Source of the DNA: Gemmatimonadales bacterium
Lineage (GTDB): Bacteria > Gemmatimonadota > Gemmatimonadetes > Longimicrobiales > Gaopeijiaceae
DNA length: 64,000 bases
Assembly (NCBI GenBank): GCA_007692665.1
Contig: REBP01000113.1
Location: 22,572 to 86,571, forward strand
Reading direction: 5' to 3'
Shown here: one piece after another, positions 36,308-44,917 of the stretch
Numbering within the stretch: the first letter of the stretch is position 1
Layout of the letters: each line of letters opens with the position of its first letter
Notes under the pieces: generated by a model
Told to the model about the DNA's origin: nothing
What the model saw: only the letters and a program-made list of their open reading frames with translations
Database searches by the model: none
Program-made: the position numbers and the translations under genes

Positions 36308-38101
36308 CTACAACCCGCGAGCACCCCTTTCACGGGCGGCCCTTTCCTCGCCGGCCTCCCGGGCCACGTCGGGGCGGAAGACCGGTCCGAGGTGGACGGT
36401 ATGCTCCACCACCATGCTCCCGCCCGGCTCCACCGGAAGGACCAGGACGGGAGGCCCACCCTCGAGGTCCCACAGCTTCCCACCCGTGAAGCCCTCGAGG
36501 CGGATCACGACCTCGGCGTCCGGGACCACGAGCCACCGAACGCCTGGGGGGAGGTGAAGCTGACGCGAGGCTCGGCGGAGCCCCTGCACGGAGTAGTCGC
36601 TCCCCCGTCCCTGGGCCGTGAAGAGGTGTCCGAAGCCGCCTTCCAGGTCCCATCCGAGGGCGTAGACGCGGTAGTCGGGCAGGTAGTACGTCAGGTGACG
36701 GAAGCTGCCTGCGCTGTTGGGGGCGGCCAGCACGACAACCTCCCCGGGGTCGTGTCGTTGGACGAACCCGATGAGCGCCCGCCAGTGGGCATCGCTCCCC
36801 CGGACGTCGAACTGTCGCACGTTCGATCCGACGCCCACCCCCGTGAGGTGTGGGGTGATGCGGTGAAGGGGCCGGGCCCGGGGCGCCCCTTCGGACCCCT
36901 CGATCCCGGTGCCGACGGATTGGGTGAGGGATCGGACGACCAGGGGTGCGCCGAGGAACGCGGTCCCGCTCCCCAGGACCAGCACCAGGACCATGGCCGC
37001 GACTGCAGCAGGCATGGCTCCCGGCCGGCGGCGGACGCGCGCAGGTTCCCGAAGCGCGAGGCGCCGGGCGACTGCCTCCAGTGCGACGCCCACGAGGAGG
37101 AAGAAAGCCGGGAGCAGGATCAGGACGTAGCCCAGCTGCCCCGTGTGGAGGAGCAGGTAGACCATGAGGGCGGGCACGAGCCAGAGGAGGAAGAAGACGG
37201 CGTGTCGGCGGAAGACGCCGAATGCACGGGAGTCGATGATCAGTCCCGCCGCGATGACGAAGAGCCCGAGGTGGATCCCGAGCAGGAGGCCGAGCAGTAC
37301 GAACGCGATGTTCTGTCCCTGGCCGGCGCCCGGGCCCCCGCTGAAGACCGAGGTCGGCACCACGACCAGGTTGGCAAGCTCCGACGAAGCCTGGAAGAAG
37401 GCCGGGATCCCCCCGGACAGCCAGAACAGCGGACCGAGCCATGCGAGGTTTCCGGCGACCAGCACCCCCCCCATGGTGAATCGGGCGCGCCAGCCCAGGC
37501 CCCGCACCATGTAGAGCCACATGGGCATCAGGAGAAGGGCTCCGCTCGGTCGCATCGCCCCCAGCAGGACGAGCAGCACCGTGGCCACCAGCATGTGTCG
37601 GGGAGATCCATGCTGACGGGCCACGAATCCTGCCCAGAGGAAGAAGAGGGCGAGGGCGAGTTCGGGCGCGTAGGTCAGCGCGACTCCGCTGTAGTACCAG
37701 ACCGGAGGCGACAGTCCGAGCAGGACTGCGGCGATGACGGCGAATCGCGTGGACATGAACCTGGAAGCCAGGAGAAAGAACCCCGCCGGTGCCAGCGCCC
37801 CGCTCAGGGCGCTCAGGAAGGTCAGGCTCGTGTTCGCGTCGCCCGTGAACTGGTTCAGCAGCCATCCGACGGCCACGTACCCGATGTAGCCCGGTGGATG
37901 GGGCTGATGGTTCTGCAGATTGAAGAGATGGGTCCCGAGCCCGAGGTTCACGGCATCCCAGTTGATCAGGAATTCCGCACGAAAGGGGAGGCGCAGGGGC
38001 AGGAAGAACACGAAGAGGAGGGCGCAGATCCAGAAATCCCGCCCCCTCTCCAGACCGCGGCCCGCGGGACCGCGCACCGATGCAACCGCTCTGCTTTCCA
38101 C
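36308..38101 (-). CDS. GT-C-like polytopic membrane protein, paralog of 33423..35144
   Basis: LPFRAEFLINWDAVNLGLGTHLFNLQNHQPHPPGYIGY; GSFRHLTYYLPDYRVYALGWDLEGGFGHLF. Confidence 0.8.
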   Translation of the reverse strand: MESRAVASVRGPAGRGLERGRDFWICALLFVFFLPLRLPFRAEFLINWDAVNLGLGTHLFNLQNHQPHPPGYIGYVAVGWLLNQFTGDANTSLTFLSALSGALAPAGFFLLASRFMSTRFAVIAAVLLGLSPPVWYYSGVALTYAPELALALFFLWAGFVARQHGSPRHMLVATVLLVLLGAMRPSGALLLMPMWLYMVRGLGWRARFTMGGVLVAGNLAWLGPLFWLSGGIPAFFQASSELANLVVVPTSVFSGGPGAGQGQNIAFVLLGLLLGIHLGLFVIAAGLIIDSRAFGVFRRHAVFFLLWLVPALMVYLLLHTGQLGYVLILLPAFFLLVGVALEAVARRLALREPARVRRRPGAMPAAVAAMVLVLVLGSGTAFLGAPLVVRSLTQSVGTGIEGSEGAPRARPLHRITPHLTGVGVGSNVRQFDVRGSDAHWRALIGFVQRHDPGEVVVLAAPNSAGSFRHLTYYLPDYRVYALGWDLEGGFGHLFTAQGRGSDYSVQGLRRASRQLHLPPGVRWLVVPDAEVVIRLEGFTGGKLWDLEGGPPVLVLPVEPGGSMVVEHTVHLGPVFRPDVAREAGEERAARERGARGL

Positions 38102-38133
38102 CGGACCTCGTCGAAGTCTTCGCTGTCGCCCGG

Positions 38134-38883
38134 TCAGAACCGGAAGCGCTTGAACACACGTTCCGGCACGACCCCGAGGAGGGTCATGATGGGGCGCCAG
38201 AACCAGGGAAAATAGACCACCTCGGTGCCCTTCCCGGCATGGTCCAGACAGGCCCGGGCCAGCTTCCTGGGGGGGGCTGCCGGCAGGGGGAGCTGCTCTC
38301 CCCAGGTCATCGAGGTGTCGATGAAGCCGGGCTTCACCGTCGTGACACCGACTCCCGCATGGAAGAGCCTGGCCCGGAGGCCCTGGAGGTACACATGCAG
38401 CGCCGCCTTGCTCGAGCCGTATACGTAGTTCGAGAGGCGCCCGCGGTCCCCGGCGACGGAGCCCAGGACCACCACCGCCCCGGCCTTCTGCTCCTCGAGA
38501 ACCGGCGCGAGGAGCGAGAGGAGGGAGACCGGCCCCAGGTAGTTCACGCTCCCCGTCCTCCTCGCGAGCGAGGGGTCGCGGTCCATGTCCTCCTGCATGG
38601 GCATGGTACCCACCGCGAAGAAGACGTTCAGGATGCCCCGTCGGTGCTCCAGGCAGGCCTCCACGAAACCGGGATGTGCGTCCGGGTGCTCCGCCTCGAA
38701 GCGGATGACGCTCGCACGGGCGCCGGTCCGGATCCGGATGTCGGAGGCGGTGGCCACCATGTCGTCCTCATCCCTGCCGGCCAGGATCACGTCGGAACCT
38801 GCGGCGCTCGCCTCGAGGGCAAAGGCCCGGGCCACGGGGGATGTCGCCCCCACCACGAGCCAGGTCTCGGCGGATCCGGTCAT
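38134..38883 (-). CDS. dprE2: SDR oxidoreductase, DprE2-like (decaprenylphosphoryl-2-keto-ribose reductase)
   Basis: VVGATSPVARAFALEA; VLGSVAGDRGRLSNYVYGSSKAALHVYLQGLRARLFHAGVGVTTVKPGFIDTSMT; C-term AGKGTEVVYFPWFWRPIMTLLGVVPERVFKRFRF. Confidence 0.8.
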   Translation of the reverse strand: MTGSAETWLVVGATSPVARAFALEASAAGSDVILAGRDEDDMVATASDIRIRTGARASVIRFEAEHPDAHPGFVEACLEHRRGILNVFFAVGTMPMQEDMDRDPSLARRTGSVNYLGPVSLLSLLAPVLEEQKAGAVVVLGSVAGDRGRLSNYVYGSSKAALHVYLQGLRARLFHAGVGVTTVKPGFIDTSMTWGEQLPLPAAPPRKLARACLDHAGKGTEVVYFPWFWRPIMTLLGVVPERVFKRFRF

Positions 38884-40205
38884 GGTCGCAGCCCGATCCG
38901 TCTCACCAGGTCGGACGACAGGCGGCCCTCCGGATCCACGCGCTGCAGGACCTCGCGGAAGTCGCCGTGCCTGGGGTACATCTCCCGGAAGGCCTCCGGG
39001 GAAAGGATGGAGTCCTTGGCCAGGTAGATCCTTCCCCCATGGTCCCGCGTGATGCGCTCCAGTCGGGACAGGAGAGCCGTCGTTTCGTCGCGGTCCGGAA
39101 AGTCGAGCGCCAGGCTGAATCCCTTCCTGGGAAAGGACAGGTGCCCGATGCCTTCGGAGCCCATGGACTTCAGCACCCCCAGAAACGGGGTAACCGGTGC
39201 CGCGCCCACCTCCCCGAGAATCGTCCGGATGCCCTCCCGTGCCGCGCCGTCGGGGATCACGCACTGGAACTGGTGGAACCCGCGGCGCCCGTAGAGTCGA
39301 TTCCAGTCGTGGATCGAATCCAGGGGGTACAGGTGCTCGGCAAGAGGGACCTCACGGATCCGTCCCCTCCTGCGGATGCGACGGTAGTAGAGGCCGTTGA
39401 AGGCCCGGATGCTCAGGCGATTGAGGATTCCGGGGGGGAGGTCGAAGGGGATGGACCTGGCGCGCCGGGGGGACGGAATGGATCGGGGGCCGTCTGCGAA
39501 CTCGGCCGTCTCGAGGATGCCTCTTCCAAGCGATTCTCCCCGAGCCTGCCCATCGATCCACCCCACCGAGTGCGAAGCGGTGCGACGACACGCCTCGAAG
39601 GCGTCCATGAAGGCGTCCAGATGCGGCATCCGACGCTCGTGGACCGTTGACCAGAGGGACGGGACCCGGACAAGGCCGATGGAGACGCGCAGGATGATGC
39701 CCGTCAGCCCGAGGCCCCCGATCGTCGCGGCAAAGAGTTCCGGATCCTCGAGCCGCGACGTCCGGACGACACGCCCTGTCGGGAGGGCAAGATCGATCCA
39801 CCGCACGTGATCCCCGAAGCTCCCCACGTGCTCCTGGTTCTTGCCGTGGACGTCGCATGCCACCGCGCCCCCCATGGTCGTGAACGCCGTACCCGGACTG
39901 AGGGGAAAGAGGATCCCCCGAGGTCCGAACACATCCAGGAGATCCTGGAACGTGACGCCTGGCTCGCAGACGACCTCGAGGTTCGCCTCGTCGAAGGCGA
40001 GGATCCGGTTGAGGCGCTCGGTGAGAAGGACCCTGCCCTGCTCGTTCGTCGCGACGTCCCCGTAGCTCCGCCCGGCGCCGTGGGCGATCAGGGAGGTGCC
40101 GTCGCCGTTCAGGGCCGCCAGCGTCGAGGGGATTTCGGACAGGCGGTGGGGTCGGCATGCCAGCACCTCGACACGCCGAGTTCGACCCCAGCCCGTGACC
40201 TCCAT
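38880..40205 (-). CDS. dprE1: FAD-dependent DprE1-like decaprenylphosphoryl-ribose 2-oxidase
   Basis: VTGWGRT, GRSYGD, GGAVACDVHGKNQEHVGSFGDHV, LYPLDSIHDWNRLYGRRGFHQFQCVIP, IGHLSFPRKGFSLALDFP, GGRIYLAKDS, YPRHGDFREVLQRVDPEGRLSSDLVRRIGL; start 40220 also possible. Confidence 0.88.
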   Translation of the reverse strand: MEVTGWGRTRRVEVLACRPHRLSEIPSTLAALNGDGTSLIAHGAGRSYGDVATNEQGRVLLTERLNRILAFDEANLEVVCEPGVTFQDLLDVFGPRGILFPLSPGTAFTTMGGAVACDVHGKNQEHVGSFGDHVRWIDLALPTGRVVRTSRLEDPELFAATIGGLGLTGIILRVSIGLVRVPSLWSTVHERRMPHLDAFMDAFEACRRTASHSVGWIDGQARGESLGRGILETAEFADGPRSIPSPRRARSIPFDLPPGILNRLSIRAFNGLYYRRIRRRGRIREVPLAEHLYPLDSIHDWNRLYGRRGFHQFQCVIPDGAAREGIRTILGEVGAAPVTPFLGVLKSMGSEGIGHLSFPRKGFSLALDFPDRDETTALLSRLERITRDHGGRIYLAKDSILSPEAFREMYPRHGDFREVLQRVDPEGRLSSDLVRRIGLRP

Positions 40206-40232
40206 TCGCTTCCATCGCATCGGTGTCCTTAG

Positions 40233-40248
40233 CGCAAGCACCATGCCA
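40233..40248 (-). promoter_or_regulatory. Putative sigma-54 promoter of dprE1-dprE2: TGGCATGGTGCTTGCG
   Basis: TGGCA-TG-N4-TTGCG; -12 C is 29 nt from ATG 40205. Confidence 0.6.
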
Positions 40249-40250
40249 GA

Positions 40251-41441
40251 CTAGGGTCTGAACAGCACCTTCACAACGGCGTCCTCCTTCTTCTGAAACA
40301 TCTCGTAGGCTCGCGGTGCCTCGTCCAGGGGGAGCCGATGCGTGGCGAAGGAATCGACCCCCAGCGGATCGTCCGAGCCGGTGAGGAGGGGCATGATGTC
40401 GTCCGCCCAGTGCTTCACGTTCGCCTGTCCCATGCGCAGCTGGATCTGCTTGTCGAAGAGGGTCATCATCGGCATCGGGTCCGCCTCCCCGCCGTAGACC
40501 CCGCTCAGGGAGATCGTGCCGCCGCGGCGGACCGCGTCGATGGCCAGGTAGAGGGCACTGAGCCGGTCGACGCCGGCGGTCTCCATGAGCTTCCGGGCCA
40601 TGGGATCCGGGAGCAGGCCGGCTACCCGCTGCGCCAGCTTGCCGGCCGGCGCCCCGTGCGCCTCCATGCCCACGGCGTCGATGACGGAATCCGCGCCTCG
40701 GCCGTCCGTCATCTCCCGCACGACCTCGGCGACGTCCTCGTGGTCGTTCCCGTTGAACGCTTCGATGCCGTTCCGGCTCGCGCGCTCGACGCGTTCGGGC
40801 ACAAGGTCGACGGCCAGCACGCGGTAGCCCCGATGCCGGGCGATCCGGGTCGACATGTCCCCGATGGGGCCAAGCCCGATGACGAACACGGTGCCGCCCT
40901 CGGGAACCCCGGCGTATTCCACCGCCTGCCATGCGGTGGGAAGGACATCGGAGAGGTAGACGAACCGATCGTCGGGGGCATCGGCGCCTTCTTCGGGAAC
41001 CTTGATGTGCGTGTAGTCGGCATGGGGGACGCGCAGGTACTCCGCCTGCGCGCCGGCGAGCTGGCCATAGAGCCTGGAATAGCCGAAAAGCGTCGCTCCC
41101 ATCCCCTGGTCACGGACCTGGGTGGTCTCGCACTGGGTCTGGAGGCCCAGGTCGCACATGAAACAGAGACCGCAGGAGACCTGGAACGGGATGACGACCC
41201 GGTCGCCTCGCTCGAGGTTCGAAACTTCGCTGCCGACCTCCTCCACGATGCCCATCGGTTCGTGCCCGAGCACATCCCCCTCCGTCATGAACGGGATGAG
41301 GACCTCGTAGAGGTGGAGATCCGAGCCGCAGAGCCCCGAACTCGTCACGCGGATGATCGCGTCCTTCGGGTGCTCGAGGCTCGGGTCCGGAACACTGTCG
41401 ACGCGAACGTCGCGCTTGCCGTGCCAGGTAAGGGCTTTCAT
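40251..41441 (-). CDS. Zinc-dependent MDR alcohol/formaldehyde-type dehydrogenase
   Basis: MKALTWHGKRDVRVDSVPDP, SGLCGSDLHLY, GHEPMGIVEEVG, CGLCFMCDLGLQTQC, GLGPIGDMSTRIARHRGYRVLAVD. Confidence 0.93.
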   Translation of the reverse strand: MKALTWHGKRDVRVDSVPDPSLEHPKDAIIRVTSSGLCGSDLHLYEVLIPFMTEGDVLGHEPMGIVEEVGSEVSNLERGDRVVIPFQVSCGLCFMCDLGLQTQCETTQVRDQGMGATLFGYSRLYGQLAGAQAEYLRVPHADYTHIKVPEEGADAPDDRFVYLSDVLPTAWQAVEYAGVPEGGTVFVIGLGPIGDMSTRIARHRGYRVLAVDLVPERVERASRNGIEAFNGNDHEDVAEVVREMTDGRGADSVIDAVGMEAHGAPAGKLAQRVAGLLPDPMARKLMETAGVDRLSALYLAIDAVRRGGTISLSGVYGGEADPMPMMTLFDKQIQLRMGQANVKHWADDIMPLLTGSDDPLGVDSFATHRLPLDEAPRAYEMFQKKEDAVVKVLFRP

Positions 41442-41510
41442 CGCAACTCTCCCAGGGTGATGACGGGGGAAGGGGTTTCGTCATGGCGAAACACTTCTGG
41501 TGGCAGGGGA

Positions 41511-41526
41511 AGCAGCTTCCGTGCCG
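41511..41526 (-). promoter_or_regulatory. Putative sigma-54 promoter for ADH gene: CGGCACGGAAGCTGCT
   Basis: GGCACG -24 element, CTGCT -12; -12 C 71 nt from start. Confidence 0.5.
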
Positions 41527-41572
41527 ACCGGTGGGTCGGGGCGGACCCGCGCCTCGGCGGACTCTGAAGGAG

Positions 41573-41588
41573 TGGCGTACCTCTTGCA
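41573..41588 (+). promoter_or_regulatory. Putative sigma-54 promoter for SDR gene: TGGCGTACCTCTTGCA
   Basis: TGGC-N8-TTGCA; -12 C 49 nt from ATG 41636. Confidence 0.6.
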
Positions 41589-41635
41589 AACTGACTCCAC
41601 AGCCAAACCGCGAACCAGAACCGGGAGGTAGCCCC

Positions 41636-42634
41636 ATGTCGAGAAGCGTCGAGGACTCGGCCGTCGTCATCACCGGAGCCTCCAGCGGAATCGGTCGGGC
41701 GACGGCGCAGGCCTTCGCCCGCGAGGGGGCGACCCTCGTCCTGGCGGCCCGGCGGGAGGAAGCGCTGGCCGAGGCGGTTCACGAATGCGAGGCGGCGGGG
41801 GGGAAGGCGGAAGCGGTCCGAACCGACGTCACGGACCAGGGTGAGGTGGAGGCCCTGGCCCGGCGGGCCATCGAGAGCTGCGGGCGGATCGACACCTGGG
41901 TGAACTGCGCCGCCGTGAGCCTCTTCGCCCGTTTCGAGGAGGCTCCTCCGGAGGTGTATCGCCGCGTCATCGACACGAACTTCTTCGGGGTCATCCATGG
42001 CGCCCGGGCCGTTCTTCCCTACTTCCGGGAACAGGGTGAGGGCGTGCTCATCAACGTGTCATCCATCGTCTCCTCGGCCCCGCAGCCGTACACCAGCGCC
42101 TACGTGGCGAGCAAGTACGCGATCCGGGGCTTTTCCGAGTCCCTGCGCATGGAACTCAGCCTGGACGACGTCGGCATCGAGGTGGTTCACCTCATGCCGG
42201 CCTCCATCGACACCCCCCTCTTCCAGAACGCCGCAAACTACACGGGAAGAAGGGTGAAGGCGCTGGACCCCGTCATCTCGCCCCACCGTGTGGCCGACGC
42301 CATCGTCCGGGCGGCCAGGAAGCCGAAGGCAGAAATCGCGGTCGGGGCCTCCGGTCGGATGATGGCCGCGCACCGCTCCACCTCCCGGTGGAGCTACGAG
42401 AGGACCGCATCCCGGATGGTGGACCGGGAGCACTTTCAGGACTGGCCGGCCGCCCGGTCCCGCGGCAACCTCTTCGAACCGCAGCCCGGGTCCGCCTCGG
42501 TGGAGGGAGGGTGGTCCGATGGAAACTCCGAGGGAGGCGGGTCGGGCAGGGCCATCGCGGCCACGGCGGCCGTCGCTCTGATCCCGCTCCTGATCTGGGG
42601 ATGGAAGAGGCACCGGAACCGTTCCCTCTTCTGA
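41636..42634 (+). CDS. SDR-family oxidoreductase with C-terminal TM anchor
   Basis: VVITGASSGIGRATAQAFAREGATLVLAARR, YVASKYAIRGFSESL; C-term GRAIAATAAVALIPLLIWGWKRHRNRSLF. Confidence 0.9.
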   Translation: MSRSVEDSAVVITGASSGIGRATAQAFAREGATLVLAARREEALAEAVHECEAAGGKAEAVRTDVTDQGEVEALARRAIESCGRIDTWVNCAAVSLFARFEEAPPEVYRRVIDTNFFGVIHGARAVLPYFREQGEGVLINVSSIVSSAPQPYTSAYVASKYAIRGFSESLRMELSLDDVGIEVVHLMPASIDTPLFQNAANYTGRRVKALDPVISPHRVADAIVRAARKPKAEIAVGASGRMMAAHRSTSRWSYERTASRMVDREHFQDWPAARSRGNLFEPQPGSASVEGGWSDGNSEGGGSGRAIAATAAVALIPLLIWGWKRHRNRSLF

Positions 42635-42682
42635 TCTGCCGAGATCCGTCGCATCTCGTCATCCGAAGCCGGGGATTCACGC

Positions 42683-44077
42683 ATGTTCGAACAGCGAGCA
42701 CCAGGCTACATCGCCAATTTCGATTCCGCGTCCGCCATGCTGCGGGCAACTTCCAGGGCCCTCCAGGGACGGGATTTTCCCCCCATGGGGACGGCCCGCT
42801 TCCAGAAGCCTTTCATGAAGGGCGCAAACCTGCTCTCCCGACAGATGAAGGAGCAGATCTACGCGCTCAGCGGCGCAGCGGAGGGGATGTCCGCCCGGAA
42901 CGTGGACAGGGTCAGCTCCGAGCGGATCTCGCGGTGGGCGGTGAGCCAGTACCCCGAGCGTCCCTATCCCGCGGTCATGATCGGCTCGTCGAACGGCGCC
43001 GCAGTCCACCTCTGCGCCGCCCTGGGAATCCCCTGGCTTCCCCAGACCACCCTCGTTCCAGTTCGCCGTCGCAGGATCCCGCCCGACGAGACGCAGGACG
43101 AGATGGCGTGGGCACGGGAACCGGCCGATCGTCTACTCGACGCCAATCCGGACATCCGGATCCACCACATGCATGACCCCAACCAGGATCGTCTCATGAT
43201 CCGGTACATGACCTACTTCCGGATCAAGCGGACCACCCTGGGGGAGAGCTACGAGCGATTCCTGAGCGAGCGGCTCCAGCCGGGGGGCACCATCTTCCTG
43301 CTGGAATGCGGACAGAAGTGGCCGGCGAAGCGCGTTTCGGACCGCCACCTGTTCCAGGTCGGAGGCGTGGGAGGGCTCGAGCCGACGGAGTACCACGAGG
43401 GAAGTGACCGGGTGGAGGAGTTTCTCTCGCGCTACGGGTCCCATCGACGACGGTGGAAGCCACCGGAGCCCGACGGGGAGTTCCCCGAGGCGGAGTGGGG
43501 ATTCGAGCCGGCCATGGGTGAGGACGTCCGTCGCTTCGCCCGGGAAAACGACCTCCGGGTCCGCCGGATCCGGTTCGACGAGCCGGAGGACCTCTCCCCC
43601 CTGGTGGCCGATCTCTACCGTTGGAGGTACCGGCGTCGCCGGATGATGGCCAATCGGCTCGTGGTGGACTCGTTCATCCTGATGGACCCCATGTGGACCC
43701 TCAGGACCGGTTCCACCCCCTGGTGGTCCAAGTTCCCGGTGGAGCCGTCGGCCGAGTCGCTGGAGACCTACCTGGACGCCGCCGATCCGTTCGAAGAGAT
43801 CCATGTCATGCTCTTCTCCCACGGCACCGATTCGGCGGGACTCGCCGGACCGGAGCGCTGGCAGAAGATCCTGGATCGGGCGAGGAAGAAGGGCTCCTTC
43901 CTGGGGGTCGCTCCCGAGCAGTTCCCCAGGGATTTCGGCGCACTGGCCCGCTACCACGACGCCATCCGGGGCCTGCCGGCTCGCTACCCCCTGCCGGGTC
44001 CCCTCTCACTGGAGGAGTTCGAGGAATTCCTGCAGGACTCCGGGGACCGATACGCCGTGAGATGGGAAGACGGCTGA
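42683..44077 (+). CDS. Conserved-looking soluble protein of unknown function, 464 aa
   Basis: Full-length ORF with codon-biased frame, follows SDR; no family recognised. Confidence 0.7.
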   Translation: MFEQRAPGYIANFDSASAMLRATSRALQGRDFPPMGTARFQKPFMKGANLLSRQMKEQIYALSGAAEGMSARNVDRVSSERISRWAVSQYPERPYPAVMIGSSNGAAVHLCAALGIPWLPQTTLVPVRRRRIPPDETQDEMAWAREPADRLLDANPDIRIHHMHDPNQDRLMIRYMTYFRIKRTTLGESYERFLSERLQPGGTIFLLECGQKWPAKRVSDRHLFQVGGVGGLEPTEYHEGSDRVEEFLSRYGSHRRRWKPPEPDGEFPEAEWGFEPAMGEDVRRFARENDLRVRRIRFDEPEDLSPLVADLYRWRYRRRRMMANRLVVDSFILMDPMWTLRTGSTPWWSKFPVEPSAESLETYLDAADPFEEIHVMLFSHGTDSAGLAGPERWQKILDRARKKGSFLGVAPEQFPRDFGALARYHDAIRGLPARYPLPGPLSLEEFEEFLQDSGDRYAVRWEDG

Positions 44078-44118
44078 GCGGAGGGCGGAGCGGGATCGCC
44101 AGGGAAGGGACCTGGAAA

Positions 44119-44658
44119 TCACGCGTCTTCGGAGCGGGGGACCTCGCCGACGAAGGGCGCTGCGAGGAGAAGCGCCAAGGCCGGAAGCCCGAGGGACAGG
44201 ACCGAGACGAGGGCGAGGTCCCGAAGGGTCAGGAAGCCGGCGAAGAGGGCGATCCCCCCGGCACCGACGACGAACCGTGCCGGTCGCGCCCACCTCTGCG
44301 CGGCGATCAGTCCGCCCAGGCCGAGAAACGCCCCGGTCGCGTAGACCAGCATCAGAAGGGGCACGCTTTCGACGAGGGGGGACCCCTCGTCCGTCATCAC
44401 GTCCGGCGGAATCCGGACCGCCGCAACCAGGGCCCATATGGAGGCCACGGTCACGACCAGGCCGGCCCGGTTCCGCTTGCGGGGACCGGGCTCCCCCTCG
44501 TCCTGACTCTCCGCTTTCCGCTCGCGCGCCCCCCCGGCCACGAAGGCCGGTGGATCGCTGGCCGGAAATGACTCCCTCGAGGCCTGGTCGACCCGGTCAT
44601 CGGGAGGCTGGGGGTGGTTCGAGGGATCTCCGGAGTTGCTGCCTTCATCGTGTCGCAT
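44119..44658 (-). CDS. Small membrane protein, ~4 TM, acidic/disordered N-terminus
   Basis: VDQASRESFPASDPPAF motif followed by hydrophobic segments. Confidence 0.6.
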   Translation of the reverse strand: MRHDEGSNSGDPSNHPQPPDDRVDQASRESFPASDPPAFVAGGARERKAESQDEGEPGPRKRNRAGLVVTVASIWALVAAVRIPPDVMTDEGSPLVESVPLLMLVYATGAFLGLGGLIAAQRWARPARFVVGAGGIALFAGFLTLRDLALVSVLSLGLPALALLLAAPFVGEVPRSEDA

Positions 44659-44700
44659 CTGCCGCCTCGCAGTCCTGGGATTCACCGGGCCTCCATGGCG

Positions 44701-44716
44701 TGCAACTTGGGTGCCA
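44701..44716 (-). promoter_or_regulatory. Putative sigma-54 promoter: TGGCACCCAAGTTGCA
   Basis: One mismatch to TGGCACG-N4-TTGCA; -12 C 44 nt from start 44658. Confidence 0.7.
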
Positions 44717-44849
44717 ACCCGGCCACAGGCACGGCATCCGGCGGGCTGGCCGGGGACCGTGCGATTCTTACAATCCGACGGGCAGATCCCACACCACACC
44801 ACAGGGCGCGACACGACCCCCGGGCGGCGGCGGCCGGGCCGGTGGGATC

Positions 44850-44865
44850 GGGAACAGAACTTGCT
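44850..44865 (+). promoter_or_regulatory. Putative sigma-54 promoter of otsA operon: GGGAACAGAACTTGCT
   Basis: GG-N10-GC with TTGC; -12 C exactly 54 nt from ATG 44918. Confidence 0.55.
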
Positions 44866-44917
44866 TATTAAGGATTGTGGCCAGATCACGCCCCCCCTGT
44901 CTCCCGGATCCCCTGCC

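Noticed and set aside
38126-38141. Minus-strand GG-N10-GC upstream of the 36308..38101 GT-C-like gene
   Set aside because: -12 is GGGC; that gene is more simply cotranscribed with dprE1-dprE2.
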